Below, piece by piece: positions 1-6,170 of a stretch of 6,170 nucleotides of DNA. The position numbers and the translations under genes are program-made. The notes under the pieces are model-generated. The model did no database searches. It was not told the DNA's origin and worked only from the letters and a program-made list of their open reading frames with translations. The DNA is from CAYXDR01 sp046498185 (GTDB lineage: Bacteria; Desulfobacterota; DSM-4660; Desulfatiglandales; Desulfatiglandaceae), in assembly GCA_046498185.1 (NCBI GenBank), contig JAWOBE010000012.1, forward strand, positions 1-6,170, written 5' to 3'. How positions within the stretch are numbered: position 1 is the stretch's first letter; each line of letters starts with the position of its first letter.

Positions 1-9
1 CATGCAATG

Positions 10-345
10 TTACATTCTGGGGAACGTGTCAGTCCCGCCGCTGGAGAGATCGCCATAAAGCAAAGTCTGTTCCTGAAGCTGAAGGAAGGCGGCTATTCTC
101 TCCCCGAGCGTCGTATCGCGGAGATTCATGTAATGCTGTGCGCCGATCTGTCCGAAGTCGGATATCTGCGCCTGATCGACAGTTATCTCCATGTCCGCTG
201 ATATGGTATCAATAGTGATATCGCTCTCATCAGATAATGACAGGACGTCAGCCTCAGCTTGATGTCCTATCGGATCAGCCCTGGCGCTGATGTTGTTTGC
301 TCTGACCGACAAAGAGCACCCCCTTTTTATCCTGTGTGGAGACAC
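10..345 (-). CDS. Small reading frame of unknown function, possibly the true C-terminal part of the preceding gene
   Basis: Up to 111 residues, ending in TAA at 10-12. The outermost start is GTG at 343-345 with only a weak GGAA upstream. A TTG at 310-312, preceded six bases earlier by AAGGGGG, is an alternative that would give 100 residues. From about residue 35 the translation looks like real protein: acidic and beta-prone (SDITIDTISADMEITVDQAQ), then an amphipathic helix (LGERIAAFLQLQEQTLLYGD). It overlaps the end of the 272-residue gene by 71 bases in another frame, and the A5G5 run at 319-328 lies in the overlap; loss of one base there would fuse the two into a protein of about 360 residues. 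It could therefore be a separate small gene, the remainder of a frameshifted gene, or chance. No family was recognised. Bases 1-9 beyond the stop show nothing. Confidence 0.42.
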   Translation of the reverse strand: MSPHRIKRGCSLSVRANNISARADPIGHQAEADVLSLSDESDITIDTISADMEITVDQAQISDFGQIGAQHYMNLRDTTLGERIAAFLQLQEQTLLYGDLSSGGTDTFPRM

Positions 346-1093
346 CTGTAGCGGTTCCGAGATTCAGGCGGCGGCCTTTTCTGGAAAGGATGCCGTTGCG
401 CCGCAGCTTCGAAAGATCGTAGGCCATCCGTACACGCCCGTAGTTGCGGTAGTTTGCACTTTCAGGGTCTGTGCGGAATTTCTCGCTCTGGAAAAACAAT
501 GCGACAAAAGCCAGAAGCTCTGCGAGAGGAGCTCGTTCCCCCATGGGGGCCTTGCGTTCGGACAGCCATATTTTATATGCTTTATATAAAGCTTCAAAAA
601 ACCGCTCGGAAGGCCATCCGGCTTCGAAGGTCTTAAAAGTCTTTTCCACGGCGGCGACAATACGTTCCGGTTTCGCCGGCAGCTCTTCCACCGGAAGCTT
701 TGCATAACAAAGGGACGCACGATTTTGTTCGAGGATTAATAAAACGGTGAAGCGGTCGACGGAAAACTCCATAGGATCGGTCGTGATCAGTCTGCAGGCG
801 ATTCCTTTGTCATCGGCGCATTCCTTCAGTAATCGGCCGAACTCGGACTTCCGGGCTGCTGCACGCTCCTGCTGGTCCACCGCCGTCTTTTCCAGCAGTT
901 CGGTGAAGTCTATGTTCAGGCCGGCGGCGGCTGGATCCGATTGTGCGAGCCGCTTGCACGCTTCTTCGACTTTTCGGGGAGATTCCAGTGCATCGGGAGA
1001 GGCCAAAATCTTTAATGCTTTTTGCAACACGCCAAGATATTTAATCTTTTCGTTAACCTGGGTCAAATGGCCGGCAGCCATTTCATTTATCAT
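275..1093 (-). CDS. Conserved-looking protein of unknown function, 272 residues, possibly winged-helix C-terminal part
   Basis: No family recognised. Residues 1-95 are mainly amphipathic helices. Residues 98-135 look like a beta hairpin or small alpha/beta core (RLITTDPMEFSVDRFTVLLI). Residues 140-203 are helical with aromatic residues (RFFEALYKAYKIW). Residues 218-243 are strongly basic (RVRMAYDLSKLRRNG, then RKGRR) and could be a winged-helix or other nucleic-acid-binding segment; this is inference. The start at 1093 was chosen because AAGGAGG lies four bases upstream; the alternative ATG at 1132 would give 285 residues. It follows the coiled-coil/RING-like gene by 52 bases and probably shares its transcript. 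The last 17 residues (after QDKK) are read past an A5G5 run and look less protein-like than the rest, so the annotated C-terminus may result from a frameshift joining it to the next frame. No transmembrane segment or signal peptide is evident. Confidence 0.8.
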   Translation of the reverse strand: MINEMAAGHLTQVNEKIKYLGVLQKALKILASPDALESPRKVEEACKRLAQSDPAAAGLNIDFTELLEKTAVDQQERAAARKSEFGRLLKECADDKGIACRLITTDPMEFSVDRFTVLLILEQNRASLCYAKLPVEELPAKPERIVAAVEKTFKTFEAGWPSERFFEALYKAYKIWLSERKAPMGERAPLAELLAFVALFFQSEKFRTDPESANYRNYGRVRMAYDLSKLRRNGILSRKGRRLNLGTATGVSTQDKKGVLFVGQSKQHQRQG

Positions 1094-1097
1094 AATT

Positions 1098-1104
1098 CCT
1101 CCTT
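1098..1104 (-). promoter_or_regulatory. Strong Shine-Dalgarno AAGGAGG setting the start of the 272-residue gene
   Basis: Minus-strand AAGGAGG is followed by AATT and then ATG at 1091-1093. An in-frame ATG lies further upstream at 1130-1132, but this ideal site favours the inner start, which removes 13 residues (MAANQRNDTQGGI) from the longer reading. Confidence 0.75.
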
Positions 1105-1145
1105 GGGTGTCGTTCCTCTGGTTTGCAGCCATCCGGAAATGGTCC

Positions 1146-2285
1146 CTAAGCTTTCTCTATGCCGAGTCGTTTCAGGACAGTTTCCACTTTTGATGGTGGA
1201 CGGTTCCCCCGGCATGCGGGACAGGCCTTTTTGTTTAGAATAAGGGTTTGACACGATTCGCAGAGAACATGCAGGGCTTCATCGCAAAAACCGGGTGTAT
1301 AGGTATCCTTTCCGCAAGCTTCACATGTCATGGGATCGAATTTTCTCGAAAGAAGATTGTATACAAGGCTGATGCGACGCTTTCCCTTTCGACGTTTAAC
1401 AAGCAGTTCACAGCGCTTCACCGGAATTCGGGCGAGCAGCAGTGCCATCGGATGAATCGTGAGCCTCAGTTTGTATTTGTCATTCAGTGCATTAAGCTTT
1501 CGGGTTTTTTCGTCTTCGATCTGCCGGATTTTTTCTCTTCGAATTTTAAGCTCCGTCCCTTGGAGTTGTCGCTTCTCGATTTCCGTCTTCATCTCCCTTT
1601 TCAGATCCTGAAAATAGGTTTCTATCCGGCGGATGTCCCGGATGTGATGCCGGGTGATCGTTTTTTTGAAATCGGACAGGTGCTCGTCGATAAGCCGGAG
1701 TGCTCGGTCGCAGGCCGCAATAAAATAATTTTCGAGTGTCTGATTCTGGACCTCCGATTCTTTTAACGCGAGCGGCTGCCACTCGAGCGCCTTTTGAAAA
1801 ATAAGTTCCGGCAGTTGAGGACAACCCGCACCCAGGGACGAAATGCAAATATGATGTACCGCTTCCAGTCGTTCGTCCGCGTCGGCGGCGACTTCAAAGG
1901 ACCACACCCAGTAGTCCATCCAGCTGTCGTGACTTCCTGTAACCTGGTATGTGGAGTTGGGGAATCCGAAGGAATCGGAGGGATTCGGTTCGGCCTGCTT
2001 CCTTCCGGAAAAGGCGGGCATCCGCACTGAAGCCGTACATCCCAGCTCACGCGCCATCAGTATCGCACGATCGAGGAGTTCGGTTCCGAAACCGATGGGA
2101 ATACTCCCCGACCCTTCACCTGTATCAATCGTGCCGGAAATGGTCACAAGGGAATCGGGCAACCCGAGTTGCCTGCGGGCATGATCGGGAAGAAGGGCTT
2201 CCAAGTAGTTTTCAGCCCTATTCCAATCGACGGCACCGCCGCTTTCTTCGATCAGGGTGCTTGTAAACTCAAGAATATCGTTCAT
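1146..2285 (-). CDS. Unknown protein with long coiled coil and C-terminal RING-like zinc cluster, SNF2 partner candidate
   Basis: I do not recognise a named family. The 379 residues divide into three parts. Residues 1-170 are a mixed alpha/beta region, with a Gly-rich stretch around 51-67 (GTIDTGEGSGSIPIGFG) and a Trp-rich SWMDYWVWSF at 121-130. Residues about 180-272 form a long, highly charged helix rich in Arg, Lys, Glu and Ile, very likely a coiled coil, followed by a short strand-rich basic segment (272-316). Residues 321-358 contain eight regularly spaced metal ligands: C321, C324, C334, H339, C342, C345, C355 and C358. The extreme C-terminus is basic. There is no signal peptide or membrane segment, so it is presumably cytosolic. 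The Shine-Dalgarno is weak (GAAAG before ATG). Position immediately after the SNF2 gene suggests that the products act together, perhaps with this protein as a DNA- or protein-binding adaptor; that is inference. A real gene is nearly certain. Confidence 0.88.
   Translation of the reverse strand: MNDILEFTSTLIEESGGAVDWNRAENYLEALLPDHARRQLGLPDSLVTISGTIDTGEGSGSIPIGFGTELLDRAILMARELGCTASVRMPAFSGRKQAEPNPSDSFGFPNSTYQVTGSHDSWMDYWVWSFEVAADADERLEAVHHICISSLGAGCPQLPELIFQKALEWQPLALKESEVQNQTLENYFIAACDRALRLIDEHLSDFKKTITRHHIRDIRRIETYFQDLKREMKTEIEKRQLQGTELKIRREKIRQIEDEKTRKLNALNDKYKLRLTIHPMALLLARIPVKRCELLVKRRKGKRRISLVYNLLSRKFDPMTCEACGKDTYTPGFCDEALHVLCESCQTLILNKKACPACRGNRPPSKVETVLKRLGIEKA
1212..1325 (-). other. 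RING-like / treble-clef zinc-binding domain coding segment
   Basis: This part of the 379-residue protein encodes C-X2-C-X9-C-X4-H-X2-C-X2-C-X9-C-X2-C. That is the C3HC4 order of RING fingers, including the typical H-hydrophobic-hydrophobic-C-x-x-C step (HVLCESC). The third-to-fourth ligand gap is four residues rather than the usual one to three. Zinc binding is very likely. A true RING fold, or any ubiquitin-ligase-like activity, is not shown; two stacked zinc ribbons or knuckles are the main alternative. Confidence 0.6.
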
Positions 2286-2340
2286 TGTTTCTTTCGTGGA
2301 TCATTCGGCTGGAAAGCTCTTAATTGAGCGACCGGATGAA

Positions 2341-4665
2341 TTATATTTCATAATCGTTTGCGAAAATGTCGATGTCAAGCTGCTTTATCTTATCATATCG
2401 AAGCCTTGCCGCAAGGAGTTCCTCCCCAAGGTTTTCAAACGCCGTTTTTATTTCATTTTCGCTTTTGCTTCGGGCGTAAATGTCGACTATCCGTTCCTCG
2501 AATTCCGTTTCGTTATTCGCCTGGCCCAGGACGAGGTCGATTTCTCCTATTACGAGTTCGAACATGTTGATGCGCTTATCCAGCACTTCCAGTATATGAT
2601 ATTCGGCGGTTCCGACGGCGCAAAGATTGTAAATATGCACCGGGCGGGTCTGGCCGATTCGGTGGATGCGCCCGATGCGCTGTTCTATCTTCATTGGGTT
2701 CCATGGCAGATCGTAATTGACCATGGTCGAACAAAACTGGAGATTACGACCTTCCCCTCCAATCTCAGAGCATAACATAACATCGGCGCCGTTCTGAAAT
2801 TTACGTACTGCAAGGTCCTTTTCTTCAGCACTCATGTTTCCTTGAAACATCGAAAAGCCTATACCTGAATCGGAAAGCCTCAGCGCTATTTCTTCCAACG
2901 TCGCTTTGAAGCGAGAGAAGACAAGCACCTTTTCGCTGCTCATCTTCAGCAATTCCAACAGCCGGGCGGTCTTGGAGGTGGTTGGTACATATTTGCACAG
3001 GTTCGCCAGTTTGGTTATTTGCTCTTTTATCCCGCCATCAACTTCCGAATGCGCGGCCATCTTGAGCAGAGTCTTCCGTACAGCCCGCGGGCTGGAGCCG
3101 GCTTCTTGAAGTAGAAGCCCGAGTGACAAACGGGACAGGTTGGATTGAAAACCCTTCCTGACCAGGTCGGTCAGCCTGGCGTACAATTCTCGTTCAGCAG
3201 GCTCACCCTCCACAAGCACGGTGGAGGCATGTCTGGGCGGGAGACTGATATCGGCAAGCGCGCGGGTGTTTCGGATCATGACCTCCCCGATCAGGTCTCT
3301 GAGCTTCTCTCTATTTCTAGCCTGAGTTGAGTCTCCCCGCAGAACGAACTGTCGCCTGTATGCTGTCCGCGTTCCCAGTTGGCCGGGCTTCAGCAGGGTA
3401 ACAAGGCTGAAGAGGTCCATAAGGTTGTTTTCGACCGGCGTCGCACTGAGCAGCAGCAGAAAACGACTTTTTAATTCGTTGATAAGAGCCCATCCTGCTG
3501 TTTTGTCGTTTTTCACATGATGGGCTTCGTCGACGATGATAAGGTCGAATCCGATCCGGCTCAAAAGGGGTCTGTGATTTTTGTTCCTGGCCATCGCAAG
3601 GGAAGCCACGATGAGATTATGGCTTTTCCAGAAGCGCTCAGGGTCCTGCCTCAGGCTGGATTCCTCGGTCGAAGTGGGTGACAGCCCGAATTTGGAAGAC
3701 AACTCCTCGCACCACTGGCTCATCAGCGCCGGAGGGGTCAGGATCAGAGCTTTTTTCACCATACCGCGCATCATGTATTCTTTGAGCACCATACATGCTT
3801 CAATGGTTTTGCCAAGGCCAACTTCGTCGGCGAGAAGAACCCTGCCTCTGAATCTACGCATCACCTTTCGTACGGTTTCAATCTGATATGCGAAATGTTC
3901 TACATCTTTCAATGTATTGAGACAGATCAGATGGTCGAAATGTTCCGTCTGCGAAAGCCGGACCGTCTCGTGTGCAAGGAAATATCTTCTAATGCTCGAA
4001 GCCTCTCCGGTGACAAACCTCTTGTGCAGACCCACCGGGCTGCTTATCTGCGCCGAAGTTTTGATTACCGGAGCTTCCACCTCTATCGCCGGGGAGGGGC
4101 TTGTCTCCGTTGGGGCCGGTTGATCAGGCCTGCCTTTAACCGCAACCCCATCTGAGCGGCTGCCTTTCATTTCCCTTTCGGTTGATTTTTTCTGGGGATG
4201 AGGACTGGTTTTTCGCCGTCCGGGCGGCGCCGTTTTTTTGTTAGGAATACTGATTTGGGCTTGGCACTTTTCAGCGTATAACATAATGTACCGTTTGGAA
4301 TAACCGTAACTGTTCAGAAGCTTTTCCGGAAGTAGACTGATTTTTTCTAAAAGTGGTTGTGCCCTTTTATGATGGCCAAGTTGGAATTCGTTTAAGGCAT
4401 ATTCAATCCTTTCCCATTCATTGAGCCGGTCAAATTTTTTGATGCGTCCGAGACATCGGGAGACATCTTTGGGATGATATTGTTCTTCCAGTAATATATC
4501 GAGCATGAGACGATAGGCAGGCACATAGCGCGGGAATCTGGAGGTCAAATCCATAAGAATGTTCAGCGCTGCGCGGTGGTCGTTCGCCTCCCATTCCGTC
4601 CGTGCGGCCTCAAGTATTGCGGAAAGATATTTTCGTTCTGATGACTCTGCTGCGTTATGAATCAT
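2341..4665 (-). CDS. SNF2-family (RapA-like) DNA-dependent ATPase/helicase with TPR-like N-terminal region
   Basis: Superfamily 2 double-stranded-DNA translocase of 774 residues. Residues 1-140 are helical with TPR-like pairs (for example around 31-60 and 85-112). Residues 141-205 form a Pro/Lys/Ser-rich, probably disordered linker. The ATPase core has Q261, Walker A as DEVGLGKT (280-287), motif Ia near ILTPPALMSQW, DEAH (379-382), LSATPVENN (407-414), VLVFSRF (580-586), GGEGRNLQ (636-643) and the arginine-finger motif QRIGRIHRIGQ (662-672). The core matches bacterial RapA/HepA-like and stand-alone SNF2 proteins; the RapA N-terminal Tudor-like domains are not apparent. All catalytic motifs look intact. 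The ATG lacks a clear Shine-Dalgarno site; a five-codon frame (4662-4676) ends over this start as ATGA. It lies 31 bases after nth and 55 before the coiled-coil/RING-like gene. Possible roles are RNA polymerase recycling, repair or defence; sequence alone does not decide. Confidence 0.95.
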   Translation of the reverse strand: MIHNAAESSERKYLSAILEAARTEWEANDHRAALNILMDLTSRFPRYVPAYRLMLDILLEEQYHPKDVSRCLGRIKKFDRLNEWERIEYALNEFQLGHHKRAQPLLEKISLLPEKLLNSYGYSKRYIMLYAEKCQAQISIPNKKTAPPGRRKTSPHPQKKSTEREMKGSRSDGVAVKGRPDQPAPTETSPSPAIEVEAPVIKTSAQISSPVGLHKRFVTGEASSIRRYFLAHETVRLSQTEHFDHLICLNTLKDVEHFAYQIETVRKVMRRFRGRVLLADEVGLGKTIEACMVLKEYMMRGMVKKALILTPPALMSQWCEELSSKFGLSPTSTEESSLRQDPERFWKSHNLIVASLAMARNKNHRPLLSRIGFDLIIVDEAHHVKNDKTAGWALINELKSRFLLLLSATPVENNLMDLFSLVTLLKPGQLGTRTAYRRQFVLRGDSTQARNREKLRDLIGEVMIRNTRALADISLPPRHASTVLVEGEPAERELYARLTDLVRKGFQSNLSRLSLGLLLQEAGSSPRAVRKTLLKMAAHSEVDGGIKEQITKLANLCKYVPTTSKTARLLELLKMSSEKVLVFSRFKATLEEIALRLSDSGIGFSMFQGNMSAEEKDLAVRKFQNGADVMLCSEIGGEGRNLQFCSTMVNYDLPWNPMKIEQRIGRIHRIGQTRPVHIYNLCAVGTAEYHILEVLDKRINMFELVIGEIDLVLGQANNETEFEERIVDIYARSKSENEIKTAFENLGEELLAARLRYDKIKQLDIDIFANDYEI

Positions 4666-4696
4666 GGTTCGTTCATAAAGAAAAAGGAGTAAAGGT

Positions 4697-5368
4697 TTAT
4701 AGATCGCTGGAAGGGCAGTATCTTGCTACCGCACACCGATCGTGGTCCGGTTTCCTTGCCTTGCAAACTTCACGGCCGTGATAGATAAGGATGTCCGAAA
4801 AACGGCGCCAGCGCTCGCGGGGTAAAATTTCCATGAGATCCTGTTCTATTTTGTCCGGATTGGTGTTTTCGGTAAATCCCAGCCGAATTGCAAGCCTTTT
4901 TACATGCGTGTCCACGACGACACCGGGGACATTGAATGCCGCGCCCAGCACGCAGTTAGCTGTTTTTCTGCCCACTCCGGGAAGCTTTACCAGTTCTTCG
5001 AGTGTACCGGGGACCCGGCCCCCGTAAAGTTCGACAAGCCCCCGGCAACAACCTTTTATGGACCGGGTTTTGTTTTTGTAAAAGCCGGTGGGCCGAATGT
5101 CGGCTTCAAGCTCTTCCACCGGGGCCGATATGTAATCCTCCGGGCCCTTGTATTTTTCAAACAGTTTTTTGGTAACAACGTTGACCTGTTTGTCGGTGCA
5201 TTGCGCCGAGAGTATAGTAGCTATCAGCAACTCGAACGGGGTGCGGTATTCGAGGGCGGTTTTTTCTTCCGTGTAAAGAGGATCCAGGATTTCATAAATT
5301 TTTGCGGCACGCAGCCTTTTCTCTTGAAGATCTTCCGGTCGCTTTTCCTTGTCGACGATTTTGTTCAA
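4697..5368 (-). CDS. nth: Endonuclease III, base-excision repair DNA glycosylase/AP lyase
   Basis: Bifunctional glycosylase that removes oxidised pyrimidines and nicks at the abasic site. The 223-residue length is normal for bacterial Nth. The early helix carries ILSAQCTDKQVN (residues 52-63). The helix-hairpin-helix is LPGVGRKTAN with catalytic Lys135, followed by VDTHV with catalytic Asp153. The C-terminal cluster loop begins HGREVCKARKP and has ligands at positions 202, 209, 212 and 218. The spacing X6-X2-X5 is exactly that of the canonical four-Cys [4Fe-4S] loop, but position 209 is His (codon CAC at 4742-4744), not Cys. The start is TTG, supported by GGAG seven bases upstream and by overlap with the stop of the preceding gene. 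The SNF2 helicase gene follows after 31 bases with no visible terminator. Identity is very secure; the effect of the His ligand is unknown. Confidence 0.97.
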   Translation of the reverse strand: MNKIVDKEKRPEDLQEKRLRAAKIYEILDPLYTEEKTALEYRTPFELLIATILSAQCTDKQVNVVTKKLFEKYKGPEDYISAPVEELEADIRPTGFYKNKTRSIKGCCRGLVELYGGRVPGTLEELVKLPGVGRKTANCVLGAAFNVPGVVVDTHVKRLAIRLGFTENTNPDKIEQDLMEILPRERWRRFSDILIYHGREVCKARKPDHDRCAVARYCPSSDL

Positions 5369-6170
5369 TGTTCTTCTCCATTACCATGACTCGAGAGGAT
5401 TATGCGGGCAAACACAGCTGCACCCACCGGAAGCGCCGCATCGTTGAAATCGAAACGGTCGTTATGAAGGCTGACCGGTTCGTGGCCGGGAACCCCTATC
5501 CCAAGTCTGAAGAAGCCTCCCTTTCCTGTTTCATTTACAAGTCGGCTGAAATCTTCCGCCCCCATGGCCGGGCGCAGTTCCTCTACCGCCCGTTCTCCGA
5601 GGACATCGGCGGCTGCTTGCGCGACCAGGTCCATTATTTCTGCATCGTTTACCACCCGCGGTGTCCCGTAGCCGTATTCGAGAGAGCAGGTGCAGCCGAA
5701 ACCGGAGCAAACCCCGTCGGCGATTTTTCGTATCCTTTCTTCGATCGTGCTCCGAACGGCGTCTACATGACAGCGCACCGTGCCTGCCAGGCTCACCGTT
5801 TCGGGGATAACGTTATTGGTGGTTCCCCCGTTAATTTTGCAGACTGAAACAACTATATTATCAACCGGGTCGATCTGTCTGCTCGCCACCTGCTGGAGTG
5901 CGGCCACCAGGTGGCAGGCGGCCAGCACAGGATCTACGGCCCTGTGAGGATAACCACCGTGACCGCCCCGACCATGCACCGTGATCGAGAACTTGTCGGC
6001 AGACGCGGTGAAAGGTCCGTCGCAAACTCCGATTTTGCCAACCTCCAGAAAGGGCCAGCCGTGAAGGGCGATGACCGTGGTGACCTCCGGCTCTTTCAGC
6101 ACGCCTGCTTTAACCATTTTCGCGGCGCCGCCAAGGCCTTCTTCGGCGGGCTGGAAAATTAACTTGACCA
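5365..6170 (-). CDS. M20D-family metallo-amidohydrolase (N-acyl amino acid / hippurate hydrolase type), N-terminus outside window
   Basis: Predicted cytosolic di-metal hydrolase that cleaves an acyl group from an N-acyl amino acid or a related amide; the substrate cannot be read from sequence. The frame is open to the window edge, giving 267 visible residues. The first complete codon is at 6168, so the ATG at 6117 is internal: FQPAEE, with the catalytic/metal-binding glutamates, lies just before it (6139-6156). Further family signatures follow in order: ALHGWP, HGRGGHGGYPH (lid/dimerisation domain), INGGTTNNVIPE, MGAEDF and LHNDRFDFNDAALPVG, which carries the last metal-ligand histidine. Family members are usually about 380-400 residues, so roughly 120-130 are missing upstream, including the early CGHDxH-type ligand motif. 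No signal peptide can be judged. The TGA stop overlaps the TTG start of nth by four bases (TTGA). Family assignment is firm; substrate is unknown. Confidence 0.94.
   Translation of the reverse strand, partial: VKLIFQPAEEGLGGAAKMVKAGVLKEPEVTTVIALHGWPFLEVGKIGVCDGPFTASADKFSITVHGRGGHGGYPHRAVDPVLAACHLVAALQQVASRQIDPVDNIVVSVCKINGGTTNNVIPETVSLAGTVRCHVDAVRSTIEERIRKIADGVCSGFGCTCSLEYGYGTPRVVNDAEIMDLVAQAAADVLGERAVEELRPAMGAEDFSRLVNETGKGGFFRLGIGVPGHEPVSLHNDRFDFNDAALPVGAAVFARIILSSHGNGEEH
5376..5379 (-). promoter_or_regulatory. Shine-Dalgarno site GGAG for nth
   Basis: On the minus strand GGAG lies 7 bases before the TTG at 5366-5368, inside the last codons of the amidohydrolase gene. It supports the TTG as the real start of nth and suggests translational coupling between the two genes, since the upstream TGA overlaps the TTG. 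Confidence 0.7.

Noticed and set aside
7..201. 64-residue plus-strand open frame at the left edge
   Set aside because: Codon-aligned antisense to the minus-strand small frame. Neither is proven, but the minus-strand frame fits the operon direction and this one has no clear ribosome binding site.
205..268. Short inverted repeats (GATAT/ATATC and AGGAC/GTCCT) downstream of the 272-residue gene
   Set aside because: Stems of only five bases with long loops and no following T-run; not a credible terminator.
1248..1766. 172-residue plus-strand open frame opposite the coiled-coil/RING-like gene
   Set aside because: The minus-strand frame has regular metal-ligand spacing and a coiled coil; the plus-strand translation is Phe/Leu-rich, as expected opposite Lys/Glu-rich coding sequence.
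2080..2095. Perfect inverted repeat TCGGTT-CCGA-AACCGA
   Set aside because: Six-base stem inside the coding region for residues around GFGTEL, with no T-run; best explained by chance codon choice.
2257..2775. 172-residue plus-strand open frame opposite the SNF2 C-terminus
   Set aside because: Covers conserved SNF2 motif VI on the other strand; composition is that of a mirror frame.
2341..4665. Assignment of the SNF2 protein as DISARM DrmD or as RapA itself
   Set aside because: No DISARM partner genes are in the window, and the N-terminus is TPR-like rather than RapA Tudor-like; only the SNF2 family level is supported.
4904..5389. 161-residue plus-strand open frame opposite nth
   Set aside because: Fully antisense to endonuclease III, whose motifs are unmistakable; no independent start signal or family resemblance.
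5302..5847. 181-residue plus-strand open frame opposite the amidohydrolase
   Set aside because: Antisense to a strongly supported M20D coding region and the start of nth; its translation shows no recognisable motif and is Arg/His/Cys-rich, as expected for a shadow frame.

Overview
The window holds one apparently continuous transcription unit on the minus strand. In the direction of transcription (high to low coordinates) it contains: the C-terminal two thirds of an M20D-type metallo-amidohydrolase (5365-6170, cut by the window edge); endonuclease III, nth (4697-5368); a SNF2/RapA-like helicase with a TPR-like N-terminal region (2341-4665); a 379-residue coiled-coil protein with a C-terminal RING-like cysteine/histidine cluster (1146-2285); a 272-residue protein of unknown function (275-1093); and a small, less certain reading frame (10-345) overlapping it. 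Gaps between genes are short (a 4-base overlap, then 31, 55 and 52 bases, then an overlap), and I see no hairpin plus T-run in any gap, which fits an operon. No convincing plus-strand gene, RNA gene, CRISPR array, IS element or tRNA was found.

GC content looks close to half. Starts include ATG and TTG, and two genes have clear Shine-Dalgarno sites (GGAG, AAGGAGG). This suggests a bacterial chromosome; gene style and protein sequences remind me of anaerobic Deltaproteobacteria/Desulfobacterota, but the window contains no strong taxonomic marker.

First part (4697-6170): housekeeping genes. The amidohydrolase retains the M20D signatures FQPAEE, HGRGGHGGYPH, GAEDF and the late LHNDRFDFND. Its stop overlaps the TTG start of nth. 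Endonuclease III has its catalytic Lys and Asp, but the second of the four iron-sulfur cluster cysteines is a histidine.

Second part (10-4665): a SNF2 ATPase followed by proteins I cannot assign to a named family. The 379-residue partner combines a long charged coiled coil with a C3HC4 cluster spaced nearly like a eukaryotic RING finger. The next protein ends in a basic, possibly winged-helix segment, and its end overlaps the small frame at an A5G5 run, so the two may be one gene split by a frameshift. The helicase plus its Zn/coiled-coil partner plus the unknown protein is the best candidate for an undescribed multi-gene system. Its position behind nth makes a DNA repair or transcription-recycling role as plausible as a defence role.
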